This document shows, one piece after another, positions 9,066 to 17,699 of a DNA stretch of 64,000 nucleotides. Under the pieces are notes generated by a model, which saw nothing but the letters and a program-made list of their open reading frames with translations, had not been told where the DNA came from and ran no database searches. How positions within the stretch are numbered: the first letter of the stretch is position 1; the number at the start of each line of letters is the position of its first letter. The DNA comes from Algoriphagus litoralis (GTDB lineage: Bacteria > Bacteroidota > Bacteroidia > Cytophagales > Cyclobacteriaceae). Location of the stretch: positions 186,001 through 250,000 of the forward strand of contig NZ_QGOL01000009.1 in the NCBI RefSeq assembly GCF_003259255.1. Direction: 5' to 3'. A program made the translations under genes and the position numbers.

Positions 9066-9432
9066 GATTAATCATATGATTGGCCACCTGAATGAAGTAC
9101 TGCATCATGAGCTCTTTCACATTTTGCTCAAGTTTCAGTTTGTCCAGGGAAGTAAGCATGGCATTGATCCAGTGGTCCCGCATCGCAGAATCGATCTTCC
9201 ATTCGAAATGTCTCATCCTCAATCTTGGATGTCCCCGCTCTGCAGAATAGGTGCTAGGACCTCCAAAAACCTGCAACAGAAAAAGGAAAAGTTTTCTCTC
9301 AGCTGGCTCAAGGTTTTCGGGATAGAGTTTTCTAAGAGAAGGATTCGCTTCTACCTCCAGGTAAAAATACCTGACAAGTTCTTTGATTTGCGATTCTCCG
9401 ATGGTTTCGTAGATCGACTGAAATGGGTTCAT
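9058..9432 (-). CDS. truncated haemoglobin, group II-like
   Basis: 124 residues, the usual size of a 2-on-2 globin. The signature FGGPSTYSAERGHPRLRMRH contains the proximal histidine at its end, and RDHWINAM carries the Trp typical of group II (trHbO). The N-terminus FQSIYETIGESQIKELVRYFY is the globin A/B helix region. Such globins bind O2, NO or peroxide and are often linked to oxidative or nitrosative stress. The 8-bp overlap with the acyltransferase gene downstream suggests joint expression; a functional link is only inferred. Confidence 0.9.
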   Translation of the reverse strand: MNPFQSIYETIGESQIKELVRYFYLEVEANPSLRKLYPENLEPAERKLFLFLLQVFGGPSTYSAERGHPRLRMRHFEWKIDSAMRDHWINAMLTSLDKLKLEQNVKELMMQYFIQVANHMINHE

Positions 9433-9461
9433 GCCGCAAACTTAGCGAAATAATTTTTCGA

Positions 9462-10805
9462 TCAAGCTTCGAGCCTTTTTACCTTTAAAGATGTGCCCTC
9501 AGTAGAAATGACTACGATTTTTTCCCCCTGTTCGATAAAATCACCCCGAGAGTAGGCATCATATACTTCGCCATCTATCGCTACTCTACCACTTGGCCTA
9601 AGGCGGGAATGGACAACTCCTTCTTTTCCCATCAATGTATTGGAATAGAAACTTGACGTATATCCATCGCTTCTTTCCTGTGTGCTTGCCAGCGTGATGG
9701 TGCTGAACGCACCCCATTGGTTGACTTTGGGTGTGAGCCAAAATACCAATCCCACCGATGCCAAAGCGGCTAGAATCACGGTCAGTAAAGCTGCAAAAAG
9801 TTGTGATGCCGGTACAAAATCAAAATTGAATTCCTGATTAGGAAGCATGCCTAATACCAGGCCGCCAAGAATGAAAATTATACCCAAGACGCCAAATATT
9901 CCGAATCCGGGTATCACAAAAAGCTCAACCGCAAGTAGAATAATTCCTAGAATGAAAATGATGATCTCCCAGTTTTCCGCAAGTCCATTGAGGTAGTAGG
10001 GGATGAAATAGAGCAAAGTGGCTACAATAGCCGCAAGAATCGGAAAACCTACTCCCGGCGTCTGAAGCTCAAAATAAATCCCGCCTATGATGATCAATAT
10101 TAAAACTCCACTAATTGCGGGGCTTAGAAAAAACGAAATGATTTTGTCAATTGAGTCTTCCTCATAAGCCACAATGGGCATATCTTGAAGATTCTGCGCA
10201 GCGAGAATAGCATCGATAGACTTATATTCTCCTTCGCAAAAACCATAATTTATTGCTTCCGAGACTGAAAAAGTGATTACCGAACCAGCTGCAGACACTC
10301 CTTCGATTTCTATTTTTTCATCTACCATTCCTTCGGCAATTTTAGGATCTCTGCCTGTAGCTTCTGCTGTACTGCGCATCATGGAGCGCATGTAAGACTG
10401 GTACTTGTCTGGAGCTGCAGCACCGTCTGTTCCGTTGACCACTGTTGCGGCACCGATACTTCCCCCTGGCGCCATATAGATGCTGTCACAGGCTATTGAG
10501 ATCAGAGCCCCTGCTGAAGCTGCGTCTTTGTTGATAAAGACATACACTGGGATCTCTGATTCTAGGATCATGGTGCGGATATCATCTGCATCATTGACAG
10601 CACCTCCATAGGTGTCCATTTCGATGATTATCAAAGACGCTTCCTCGGCTACAGCTTCTTCCAGCGCAATTTTTACCCTTCGATTCATGGCTGGATCGAT
10701 ATCCTTATCAATCTTGAAGGTGTAAATCTTACCCGTCTTTTCCTGAGCAGCGACAGAAAGGGTCAGGAAGCAGAGTAAAAATAAGAAGAGATTGCGGAGT
10801 TGCAT
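9462..10805 (-). CDS. nfeD: NfeD-family membrane serine protease (long form)
   Basis: 447 residues. A signal peptide (to about residue 20) precedes a ClpP/crotonase-like protease domain. MDTYGGAV is near residue 63, the likely nucleophile is S97 in KDAASAGALIS, and K134 is a candidate catalytic lysine. Four or five membrane helices span about 215-345. A C-terminal OB-fold NfeD domain (GKEGVVHSRLRPSGRVAIDG) follows. Known long NfeD proteins cleave stomatin-type partners and act in membrane quality control. No stomatin/prohibitin gene is adjacent here. A good promoter match lies about 70 bp upstream. Confidence 0.88.
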   Translation of the reverse strand: MQLRNLFLFLLCFLTLSVAAQEKTGKIYTFKIDKDIDPAMNRRVKIALEEAVAEEASLIIIEMDTYGGAVNDADDIRTMILESEIPVYVFINKDAASAGALISIACDSIYMAPGGSIGAATVVNGTDGAAAPDKYQSYMRSMMRSTAEATGRDPKIAEGMVDEKIEIEGVSAAGSVITFSVSEAINYGFCEGEYKSIDAILAAQNLQDMPIVAYEEDSIDKIISFFLSPAISGVLILIIIGGIYFELQTPGVGFPILAAIVATLLYFIPYYLNGLAENWEIIIFILGIILLAVELFVIPGFGIFGVLGIIFILGGLVLGMLPNQEFNFDFVPASQLFAALLTVILAALASVGLVFWLTPKVNQWGAFSTITLASTQERSDGYTSSFYSNTLMGKEGVVHSRLRPSGRVAIDGEVYDAYSRGDFIEQGEKIVVISTEGTSLKVKRLEA

Positions 10806-10877
10806 TTGGAGTCTTGGATTACAGCCATAAGATAGCTATCAATAGAACAATACGCCAGTTTTTTATTTTTGGATACC

Positions 10878-10909
10878 CAAACCTATTCATCATGTGTTTT
10901 TTTAAGCAA
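10878..10909 (-). promoter_or_regulatory. predicted sigma-A-type promoter of nfeD
   Basis: On the minus strand this reads TTG, a 21-bp spacer, then TAGGTTTG. It matches the Bacteroidota -33/-7 consensus (TTTG, TAnnTTTG) and would give a 5' leader of roughly 65 bases for nfeD. Confidence 0.55.
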
Positions 10910-11002
10910 GTCCCTGAGTTAAAATGGCGTTTTTTTCTATTTCTAGCATAATTCTTGTAAAAAGAGCTGTTGATCCAATTTAACTAGTAACGTTTTTACA
11001 CT

Positions 11003-12193
11003 ATGATCTTCAAACACAGATTTATAAGCACTTTATTCCTCATTTTTTCGCTCTCCAGCTCTATTTCTCTTGCCTCTGAATTGATCGCAGGAGATTCTAT
11101 AGGCGTAGAGCGGGTAGGAGACAAAACGTACATCCTACATAAAGTAAGCCCGCAGGAGACGCTTTTTGCAATTTCCAGAAGATATCAGGTGCCAGTAGGA
11201 GAGATACAAAATTCAAATGAAGTCCTGAAGCAAGGCCTAAAAATCGGTCAGACGATCCGGGTCCCATACTTTGCCAAAAGTGATTTGGCTCCTGGTTCAA
11301 TGCTCCATAAAGTCGCTCCGGGAGAAACACTTTTTTCTATTTCGAAAAAGTATAGCGTTTCTGTTGATTCTTTGAAACAATGGAATAAGTTGCTGGGCAA
11401 TGATCTAAGTATAGGGCAAGCCTTGATAGTAAAGGAAACGACACCTGAAAATCCAGTGACTGCAGCTCAGCCCATAGCAATCGCTACAACCAGTTCTCCG
11501 GTTACTACTTCCAAATCCACTTCAGTGGTAGAAGAAATCAAACCAAAACCAGAGCCCAAACCTGCAGAGAAAAAAACTGAATCCGTTCAACCTAAAAAAT
11601 CACTTCCTGAACCTGTAGCAGTAAAAAATGTATCCACCGAGCCGACAAAACCTACCTCTGCTCCTGTAGCTCCTGGAGAGTGGATTTCGCATACAGTAGC
11701 TGCTGGTGAAACATTGTTTTCTTTATCCACAAAATATGAATCCAGTGTCGAGGATCTGATCAAATGGAATGGACTGACTTCCAATAATCTCCGATCCGGA
11801 CAGGTCATCAAAGTAGGTCGAGCTCCTGAGGCACCGGTTACTGTTCCAGTGATTGGCACCCCAAGCGTCGCAACCTCTACCACAGAAATGTACACCGACG
11901 AAACTCCTGAAAATACCTCAGGTGGATTCAAAAACATCAAAGAAAATGGTCAGGCTGAACTTATTGAAGGTACAGGAGGGCATAAGAAATACCTTGTTTT
12001 GCACCGAGATGCTCCAGTTGGGAGTATCATGCGTGTCAAAAATGAAGAAAATGACATTACTATATTTGCAAGAGTTGTTGGTAAGCTACCAGAGACTGGC
12101 GATAACTCTAAGCTGGTAATTAAGCTTTCTCAGGCGGCATTTGACCAATTGCGTGCAGTTAATCAGCGCTTCCCTGTAGAGGTACTTTATTGA
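11003..12193 (+). CDS. secreted LysM protein with C-terminal RlpA-like barrel
   Basis: 396 residues. A signal peptide of about 24 residues is followed by three LysM repeats: YILHKVSPQETLFAISRRY near 45, MLHKVAPGETLFSISKKY near 100, and ISHTVAAGETLFSLSTKY near 230. They are separated by a Pro/Lys/Glu-rich linker. The final 80 residues (LVLHRDAPVGSIMRVKNEEN, then FARVVGKLPE) look like a double-psi beta-barrel of RlpA type, although the catalytic Asp seen in active RlpA is not obvious. The likely role is periplasmic peptidoglycan binding or glycan processing. It is divergent from nfeD and followed by its own terminator. Confidence 0.87.
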   Translation: MIFKHRFISTLFLIFSLSSSISLASELIAGDSIGVERVGDKTYILHKVSPQETLFAISRRYQVPVGEIQNSNEVLKQGLKIGQTIRVPYFAKSDLAPGSMLHKVAPGETLFSISKKYSVSVDSLKQWNKLLGNDLSIGQALIVKETTPENPVTAAQPIAIATTSSPVTTSKSTSVVEEIKPKPEPKPAEKKTESVQPKKSLPEPVAVKNVSTEPTKPTSAPVAPGEWISHTVAAGETLFSLSTKYESSVEDLIKWNGLTSNNLRSGQVIKVGRAPEAPVTVPVIGTPSVATSTTEMYTDETPENTSGGFKNIKENGQAELIEGTGGHKKYLVLHRDAPVGSIMRVKNEENDITIFARVVGKLPETGDNSKLVIKLSQAAFDQLRAVNQRFPVEVLY

Positions 12194-12215
12194 TTTTACC
12201 CCTAAAATATCGCAA

Positions 12216-12242
12216 AACGAGCCGGCAGACGTCGGCTTTTTC
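12216..12242 (+). terminator. terminator after LysM gene
   Basis: Stem AGCCGGC/GTCGGCT (one G-U pair) with an AGAC tetraloop at 12220-12237, followed by a T tract. It sits 23 bp after the LysM stop. Confidence 0.75.
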
Positions 12243-12265
12243 ATTTTAAGGCTGAAAGTTCATTC

Positions 12266-12297
12266 TTTGCCTTTCTTATCAGGCAAGCGTACCTTTG
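12266..12297 (+). promoter_or_regulatory. predicted promoter of the 12316 gene pair
   Basis: TTTG at 12266-12269, a 20-bp spacer, and TACCTTTG at 12290-12297. This is a full match to the Bacteroidota -33/-7 consensus. The -7 box covers the TTG at 12295 that would otherwise extend the downstream gene, so translation must start later, at the ATG at 12316. The resulting leader is only about 12 bases. Confidence 0.7.
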
Positions 12298-12315
12298 TCC
12301 TGTCAGTATTGCTCA

Positions 12316-12870
12316 ATGAACAAATTTCAACTTTTCTTTCATCACGCATTCCGGTTGGTTTGGAATGTCATCTTCATTATCTCTTACCCTATTTTGGCGA
12401 GTTTTGGGCTACTTTTTATTGGATTCACCTACTTGTTTTCTAAGCTTTCTTCCCTGCTGACCCGTCTGAGACCAGAGGGGAAAGCCATCGTTTTGAAAGA
12501 ATCAGAATGGAAAACCATGGAATATTCCAATAACCTGCTCGAAGCAAAAGTTTTTTTGCAGATCATGTTCGGCCCGGCGGGTTTTAAATTGAGGAGAAAA
12601 GATGGAGTTCCTTCCATTTTGGAGGATTATGTTTTTGGTAACAAAGTCAGGGTACTCGAGGAAGGGTTTATTTTAGAAAAATGGAATACCCAAGATCCCA
12701 AAGAAATGCCTGATTTTGATATTTGCCTCTATGATCCTGATCGGGATGCGCTCAGATCACTGACTACGATTAAGAGTTTCGATTGGCATGTTTCCGAAAA
12801 AACCGAGGATGCACTGTGTTTAAAGTGGTTTGATGGGACTCAGGGTGGTGAGATAAAAGTTCAGCTCTGA
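12316..12870 (+). CDS. hypothetical protein with N-terminal membrane segments
   Basis: 184 residues from the ATG at 12316. Residues about 10-45 are strongly hydrophobic (VWNVIFIISYPILASFGLLF) and likely form one or two membrane helices. A basic stretch and a soluble domain rich in aromatic and acidic residues (EEGFILEKWNTQDPKEMPDF) follow. I do not recognise the family. The stop overlaps the ATG of the DUF2400 gene as TGATG, so the two are translationally coupled and share the strong promoter at 12266. Confidence 0.7.
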   Translation: MNKFQLFFHHAFRLVWNVIFIISYPILASFGLLFIGFTYLFSKLSSLLTRLRPEGKAIVLKESEWKTMEYSNNLLEAKVFLQIMFGPAGFKLRRKDGVPSILEDYVFGNKVRVLEEGFILEKWNTQDPKEMPDFDICLYDPDRDALRSLTTIKSFDWHVSEKTEDALCLKWFDGTQGGEIKVQL

Positions 12871-13637
12871 TGCAAGGACTTAAGGAATTTCTCGACCTGA
12901 AAGTTGAGCAATACAATCGACCAGAATTCATCCCGAACGACCCGATCTCCATTCCCCACCGGTTTACCAAAAAGCAGGATATTGAGATTGCCGGATTTTT
13001 TGCAGCAATACTAGCCTGGGGACAGCGCAAAACGATCATTAACAAATGTCTCGAACTCTTCGGGATGATGGATAATGCCCCTCATGATTTTCTTTTGAAT
13101 CATCAAGAGGAAGATTTAAAGGCTTTTTTGACATTTAAGCATCGGACTTTCAATGATGTGGATACACTCTACTTCATTCATTTCCTCAGTTGGTTTTATC
13201 GTACCCATGAAAGTCTGGAAGAAGCTTTTTTAGTTGGCCAGACCAATCATATTGATGCCATGGAATCGATTCTTGTGCAATTCCATCAGTTGTTTTTCAG
13301 TTTGGAAAATTCGCCCGGCCGTACAAAAAAGCATATTGCAACTCCTGCCCGAAAGGCAGCCTGCAAGCGAATCACAATGTACCTACGCTGGATGGTGCGT
13401 ACAGATCAAAATGGAGTTGATTTTGGTCTCTGGAAAAACATCTCACCCGCCCAGTTGCTCTGTCCCTGCGATTTGCATGTGGACCGTGTCGGGCGAAAGC
13501 TGGGACTGATCACCCGAAAGCAGACTGACTGGCTTACAGTCTTAGAACTTACTCAAAAACTTCGGACGTTTGATCCTTTAGATCCAGTCAAATATGATTT
13601 TGCTCTTTTTGGTCTAGGGATAGAGGAGAAGTTTTAA
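12870..13637 (+). CDS. TIGR02757/DUF2400 family protein
   Basis: 255 residues, matching the DUF2400 family. The FAAILAWGQRKTIINK helix is near residue 45, the RKAACKRITMYLRWMVR segment is central, and the PCDLHVDRVGRKLGL motif is near residue 205. The last motif, a D-x-H-V-x-R-V helix after a helix-hairpin-like segment, resembles the HhH-GPD DNA glycosylase family, so a DNA-related role is conceivable. That is inference and no activity is established here. The start codon overlaps the stop of the membrane-anchored gene upstream. Confidence 0.85.
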   Translation: MQGLKEFLDLKVEQYNRPEFIPNDPISIPHRFTKKQDIEIAGFFAAILAWGQRKTIINKCLELFGMMDNAPHDFLLNHQEEDLKAFLTFKHRTFNDVDTLYFIHFLSWFYRTHESLEEAFLVGQTNHIDAMESILVQFHQLFFSLENSPGRTKKHIATPARKAACKRITMYLRWMVRTDQNGVDFGLWKNISPAQLLCPCDLHVDRVGRKLGLITRKQTDWLTVLELTQKLRTFDPLDPVKYDFALFGLGIEEKF

Positions 13638-13773
13638 ACAGGTTGCGGTTGCAAACTTCTTTCCTTGTATTTTATCCTCTCGAACTTAGAATTTCCTGAA
13701 GATGGAAGTTGTAGCAGTTGAGTACCTTTTTAACTAAATATAGACGGGTTACGATGGTGGTAGACCAGAAAAT

Positions 13774-14988
13774 TCAATGGAATTTCTTCACTTCTGGTGC
13801 ATCCGCGCTGGCCGATAGATCAGTGGCAAATCGTTCTGAATAATTATCCAATAATTCCATCACCCGTTCTTGCTTTGCTGACCTGACGATAAGTCCCGCA
13901 TGATAATCCAAGGGTACCCGAAAGCATACCTCAGGATCATCGAATGTACTGAGATCAGGATGCTGGTATTTGGAAAGCGTCAGTATAATACCCGCATAGT
14001 TTTTACCCACTTTTGGCAACTTGTATTTTTCATTTTTTGCAATAGCATCCTCAATCTTTGCCCATTCTTGCCAGAGATTGATGTCAGTGGCCGCTTCGAC
14101 CATTTCGGCTAGATGTGCTCCGCCGACTCGCGAGGCTGTTTCCAAGAAGTAGATTTTACCGTCTTCCCGATTTTTGATGAATTCAGTGTGAGAAGCTCCA
14201 TGTTTTAGCCCAAACGCTTTCATGATCTGCTCATTCATTTTCTTTATAGCTTTATCATCCTCAGAACCATATTTTATATTGGCTGAACGAAATATTCCAC
14301 CTCCCTGGGATATTTCCATGGGAGTAGCCAAGTAGCGGGAAACAGTCACAAACAAAATTTTCCCATCGATCTGGAGGCCGTCAGCATGAAAAACATCTCC
14401 AGGTTTAAACTGCTCTACGAGATAGTAAACTCTGTTTTCACCCAACTCATGAATATGCTTCCAAAGGTCTTCCTTCGAATGAACTTTGATGATGCCATGG
14501 GCGGATGCCTCTGACCGAGGTTTAAGAACCCAGGGGGGAGAAACGGTATCCGCAAATTGGTTGATTTCTTCATTGTTGAAAAGCGGTGAAAATGCAGGCA
14601 CTCGGATTCCAGCATCTTTGGCACGCATCCGCATGGCCAATTTATCGCGGAAATAGCGGCCAGTCGTCTGTCCCATACCGGGAATTCGAAGATTTTCTCT
14701 AAGGAAAGCTGCCTTTTCTACGTCGTAGTCATCCAAGGCGATGATTGCTTCTATTTTGTGGTCTTTCATCAGTCCACCGACACCTTTCAGTAATAAATCC
14801 ATGTCCCAATCCAAATCCTGACCTGGCATGTAAAATATTTCATCAATGTACTCAAAGGCCCATGGCTTATCCCGAAGCTGTTCTGTGGTGACTAGAAAAA
14901 CCCGGTTTCCCTGCTTTTTGAGTGCAGTCAAGAAAGCATTTCCTTTAAAATAATTGGAGATGCAAAGAAAAGTTTTCGGTGAGCTCAT
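13774..14988 (-). CDS. ATP-grasp domain protein
   Basis: 404 residues. The N-terminal region has a Rossmann-like pre-ATP-grasp domain (IEAIIALDDYDVEKAAFL). The ATP-grasp fold follows: PPWVLKPRSEASAHGI for nucleotide binding and GKIYFLETASRVGGAHLAEM with the metal-binding Glu/Asn-type residues. ATP-grasp enzymes ligate a carboxylate to an amine or thiol through an acyl-phosphate. The closest overall resemblance is to carbamoyl-phosphate-synthase-like or BtrJ/L-amino-acid-ligase-type proteins. The substrate is not identifiable. It stands alone, downstream of the pepA terminator and converging on DUF2400. Confidence 0.8.
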   Translation of the reverse strand: MSSPKTFLCISNYFKGNAFLTALKKQGNRVFLVTTEQLRDKPWAFEYIDEIFYMPGQDLDWDMDLLLKGVGGLMKDHKIEAIIALDDYDVEKAAFLRENLRIPGMGQTTGRYFRDKLAMRMRAKDAGIRVPAFSPLFNNEEINQFADTVSPPWVLKPRSEASAHGIIKVHSKEDLWKHIHELGENRVYYLVEQFKPGDVFHADGLQIDGKILFVTVSRYLATPMEISQGGGIFRSANIKYGSEDDKAIKKMNEQIMKAFGLKHGASHTEFIKNREDGKIYFLETASRVGGAHLAEMVEAATDINLWQEWAKIEDAIAKNEKYKLPKVGKNYAGIILTLSKYQHPDLSTFDDPEVCFRVPLDYHAGLIVRSAKQERVMELLDNYSERFATDLSASADAPEVKKFH

Positions 14989-15015
14989 AAGACGTAAATT
15001 TTGTATTCAAAAAGT

Positions 15016-15051
15016 GAAAAAAAATCCGACAAATCGGAAGACTTGTCGGAT
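15016..15051 (-). terminator. terminator after pepA
   Basis: Inverted repeat ATCCGACAA (15024-15032) with TTGTCGGAT (15043-15051). On the minus strand a U-rich run follows it. It lies 5 bp past the pepA stop. Confidence 0.8.
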
Positions 15052-15056
15052 ATATT

Positions 15057-16478
15057 TTAAAGTTGGTTTTCGATATGCCGCAATAAAAGACTTACGCCAT
15101 AGGCCGTTCCGGTTTTGGTTTTGGCAAATTCTCCATCTCCAAAAGCGACCCCGGCAATATCCAAATGTGCCCAGGCAGGATGATCATGGGTGAAAGCCTG
15201 AAGGAATTTCGCAGCCGTGATTGCTCCTGCAAATGGTTTTCCATGGTAATTTTTGATATCGGCGATCTCCGAATCCATCTCTTTTCCATAATTCTCCCAA
15301 AGTGGAAGTGGCCAGGATTTTTCGCCTATTTCTTCCCCAGCGCGCTGCAAGCCATGGGATAGGTCTCCGTCATTGCTGAACAATGCTGCACATTCAAAAC
15401 CAAAAGTTCCGATAGAACTTCCAGTCAACGTAGCCAAGTCGATCACTTGATCCACCTTGTAATTTTTGACCAAATAAGAGAGCCCATCTGCCAAAATCAG
15501 TCGACCCTCTGCATCTGTGTCAATCACTTCAATGGATAAGCCTGCATGGCTGCCAATTACCTCCGAGGGCAAGTAAGCATCTTTGTCAATCGCGTTTTCG
15601 ACTGCCGGGACGATGGCTGTGAGATTGATTGCCAGGCCCAAATCAGAAACAAGTTGGGTCGTGGCTAATACAGCAGCTGCACCGCCCATGTCGGATTTCA
15701 TGTGGTGCATGGCTTGTGTTTTCACATTCAGTCCTCCGGTATCAAATGTCACCCCTTTACCCACTAGGCCTAGATGAAATTTGGCTTTGGGATGGCGGTA
15801 TTCTAGGATAATGAACTTAGGCTCTTTGGCTGAGCCTCTTCCTACTGCCAAAAAAGCCTCCAAACCTTCAGATTTGGCTTTTTTTACATCCAAAACCTTT
15901 ACATCAAGTTTATATTTTTTGGCTTGTGTTTTTGCCCAGTCACCAAGGTATTCAGGCGTAATTTTATTGGGAGGCAAGTCTACTAGTCTGAATGCTTCTA
16001 TTTTGGCCTCTGCAATTTTTTCTGCGCGCTCCACTATGGATTTGGCTTTTTCGATGCCTGTGATGACCTCCACTTTCAACTTCGCGAAATCTTTTGCTTT
16101 CTCTTTTTTATAAAAGCCAATGGAGTAGGTCCCTAGTTTAAATCCAACAATGGCTGATTCGATTTGCTCCGTGGAGAAAGTATCGGGAAAATCCAGAATC
16201 ACTTCTTTTTCAACCAAATCCGAATGTTTTGATAGGATCCTCCGAAAAGTCGTTTCGAGGGTTTTGTATTCTGGATTTTCTCCAAGACCCAAAAGCAAAA
16301 TCACTTGGGTATCTAATTCCAAACTGTAGCTCGTGTCTTTTTTACCAGAAAAAAGGGCCTTAGATGGGCCTGACATCCCGAGTTTTGCAACAAGTGTTTC
16401 TTCGGCATTTGCTTGAAACACAGGGATGACTCTCAACGCACTAGTTGAGAGGTTTTTGGGATTGGTTTTGATTTGCAT
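15057..16478 (-). CDS. pepA: M17 leucyl aminopeptidase
   Basis: A 473-residue cytosolic aminopeptidase that removes N-terminal residues using two metal ions. Family landmarks are VGKGVTFDTGGLNVK with the catalytic Lys and a metal-binding Asp, SDMGGAAAVLATT, DTDAEGRLILADGLSY with the metal-binding Asp/Glu and the catalytic Arg, and LATLTGSSIGTFG. The N-terminal half is the less conserved regulatory domain. It follows the esterase gene by 18 bp on the same strand and is probably co-transcribed with it. Confidence 0.93.
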   Translation of the reverse strand: MQIKTNPKNLSTSALRVIPVFQANAEETLVAKLGMSGPSKALFSGKKDTSYSLELDTQVILLLGLGENPEYKTLETTFRRILSKHSDLVEKEVILDFPDTFSTEQIESAIVGFKLGTYSIGFYKKEKAKDFAKLKVEVITGIEKAKSIVERAEKIAEAKIEAFRLVDLPPNKITPEYLGDWAKTQAKKYKLDVKVLDVKKAKSEGLEAFLAVGRGSAKEPKFIILEYRHPKAKFHLGLVGKGVTFDTGGLNVKTQAMHHMKSDMGGAAAVLATTQLVSDLGLAINLTAIVPAVENAIDKDAYLPSEVIGSHAGLSIEVIDTDAEGRLILADGLSYLVKNYKVDQVIDLATLTGSSIGTFGFECAALFSNDGDLSHGLQRAGEEIGEKSWPLPLWENYGKEMDSEIADIKNYHGKPFAGAITAAKFLQAFTHDHPAWAHLDIAGVAFGDGEFAKTKTGTAYGVSLLLRHIENQL

Positions 16479-16496
16479 AAGTTGATCAGGAGTAGA

Positions 16497-17621
16497 TTAC
16501 TCCGGTTTATCATTGAAAAACAGCCATTCGATGGCTTTGGGGAACTCGTCGCTCCAATAGGATTCGTTGTGTTTGCCGTTTTCGTTAATGGAAAGACGGA
16601 CTTTCATTTTGCCTTCAAGGCTTTCGCGCTTGAGGAGTCGCTTTCTAAGCTTGGTCACATGGTTGACCATGGTTTCGCTTTCATCACCACCCGCATAGAG
16701 GTAAATCCGCGTTTCCTGAGGTTCAAAGAAGTCGAGAAACCCAAGTTTTATCTTGGGAATGACCCAGAGAGATGGGGAAAAGACCATCAATTTTCCAAAT
16801 ACTTCGGGATAAATCAAACCGGAGAAAATGCTGACCAGACCGCCCATTGAGCTTCCACCGATTCCGGTATGATCACGCTCAGGTTTGGTTCGAAAGGTCT
16901 TGTCTACGAAGGGCTTCAGTGTGTCCGTGATGAACCGAATGTATTGCTTTCCATTGCCTTGGCCAAGCAAGGTTTTCCCGACGTTATATTCGATCAGGCG
17001 CTCTTTTTCTCCATGTTCTACAGCGATGACAATGATCTTCCCGATCCCATAGTCAGCCATGACTGCTAGTTTTTTATCTATTTGCCAATTGCCAAATTCT
17101 GCATTTTCATTGAAGAGATTCTGAGCATCATGCAGGTAGAGAACCGGGTAATGTTCTGTGCTTGTATCGTAGTCATGCGGTAAAAGCGCCCAGATTTTGC
17201 GCGTTTTATTCAGCTGTGGTATTTCAAATTCTTCAGAGATCAAGTGAATTTTTGGAAGCTGAGAAGGACGGTAGGGGAGCCAGTTTTTTCGCCATTTCGC
17301 CACTTTTTCAAACTTCACAGGTTTGTCATCATTCCAGTGGCGATTGGGAGTTCTGTTACCATAGCGATCGATTTCTACCTCAGACCAATCTCCTTTAGTG
17401 AATTTGTAGATGAGTTCACCTGTAAATTCGGGCCCTTCGGGAAAGTTAAACTCATACTTTCCAGGCTCAAGTTTTTTCATTTTGAAATGAAAATCCTGAG
17501 TTGCCCAATTGTTGAAGTTTCCGGAAAGATAAACGGGTCTCTCGTCATCTTCAGGAGTTTGAAGGACGATTTTTTTTATACGCGTGACGGTAGTATGAGG
17601 ATTTGAAACTTCTGAAATCAT
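16497..17621 (-). CDS. putative esterase with N-terminal glycogen-binding-like domain
   Basis: 374 residues from the ATG at 17621; a TTG 13 codons earlier is less likely. The N-terminal about 90 residues resemble an AMPK/CBM48 beta-sandwich (VYLSGNFNNWATQDFHFKMK). The rest is an esterase-D type alpha/beta hydrolase with PVLYLHDAQNLF and the nucleophile elbow GIGGSSMGGLVS. The C-terminal catalytic histidine is probably in ENGKHNESYW. Relatives (Fes, feruloyl esterases, YieL) hydrolyse iron-siderophores or carbohydrate esters. No signal peptide is seen, so it is likely cytosolic. The substrate is unknown. Confidence 0.85.
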   Translation of the reverse strand: MISEVSNPHTTVTRIKKIVLQTPEDDERPVYLSGNFNNWATQDFHFKMKKLEPGKYEFNFPEGPEFTGELIYKFTKGDWSEVEIDRYGNRTPNRHWNDDKPVKFEKVAKWRKNWLPYRPSQLPKIHLISEEFEIPQLNKTRKIWALLPHDYDTSTEHYPVLYLHDAQNLFNENAEFGNWQIDKKLAVMADYGIGKIIVIAVEHGEKERLIEYNVGKTLLGQGNGKQYIRFITDTLKPFVDKTFRTKPERDHTGIGGSSMGGLVSIFSGLIYPEVFGKLMVFSPSLWVIPKIKLGFLDFFEPQETRIYLYAGGDESETMVNHVTKLRKRLLKRESLEGKMKVRLSINENGKHNESYWSDEFPKAIEWLFFNDKPE

Positions 17622-17699
17622 GGGTTGGGAGGTACGAAAAGGGCTAACCCGATTTGCCAAAAATAAGTTTTGTCTGGCTAAGAATGAAACATTGTTTTT

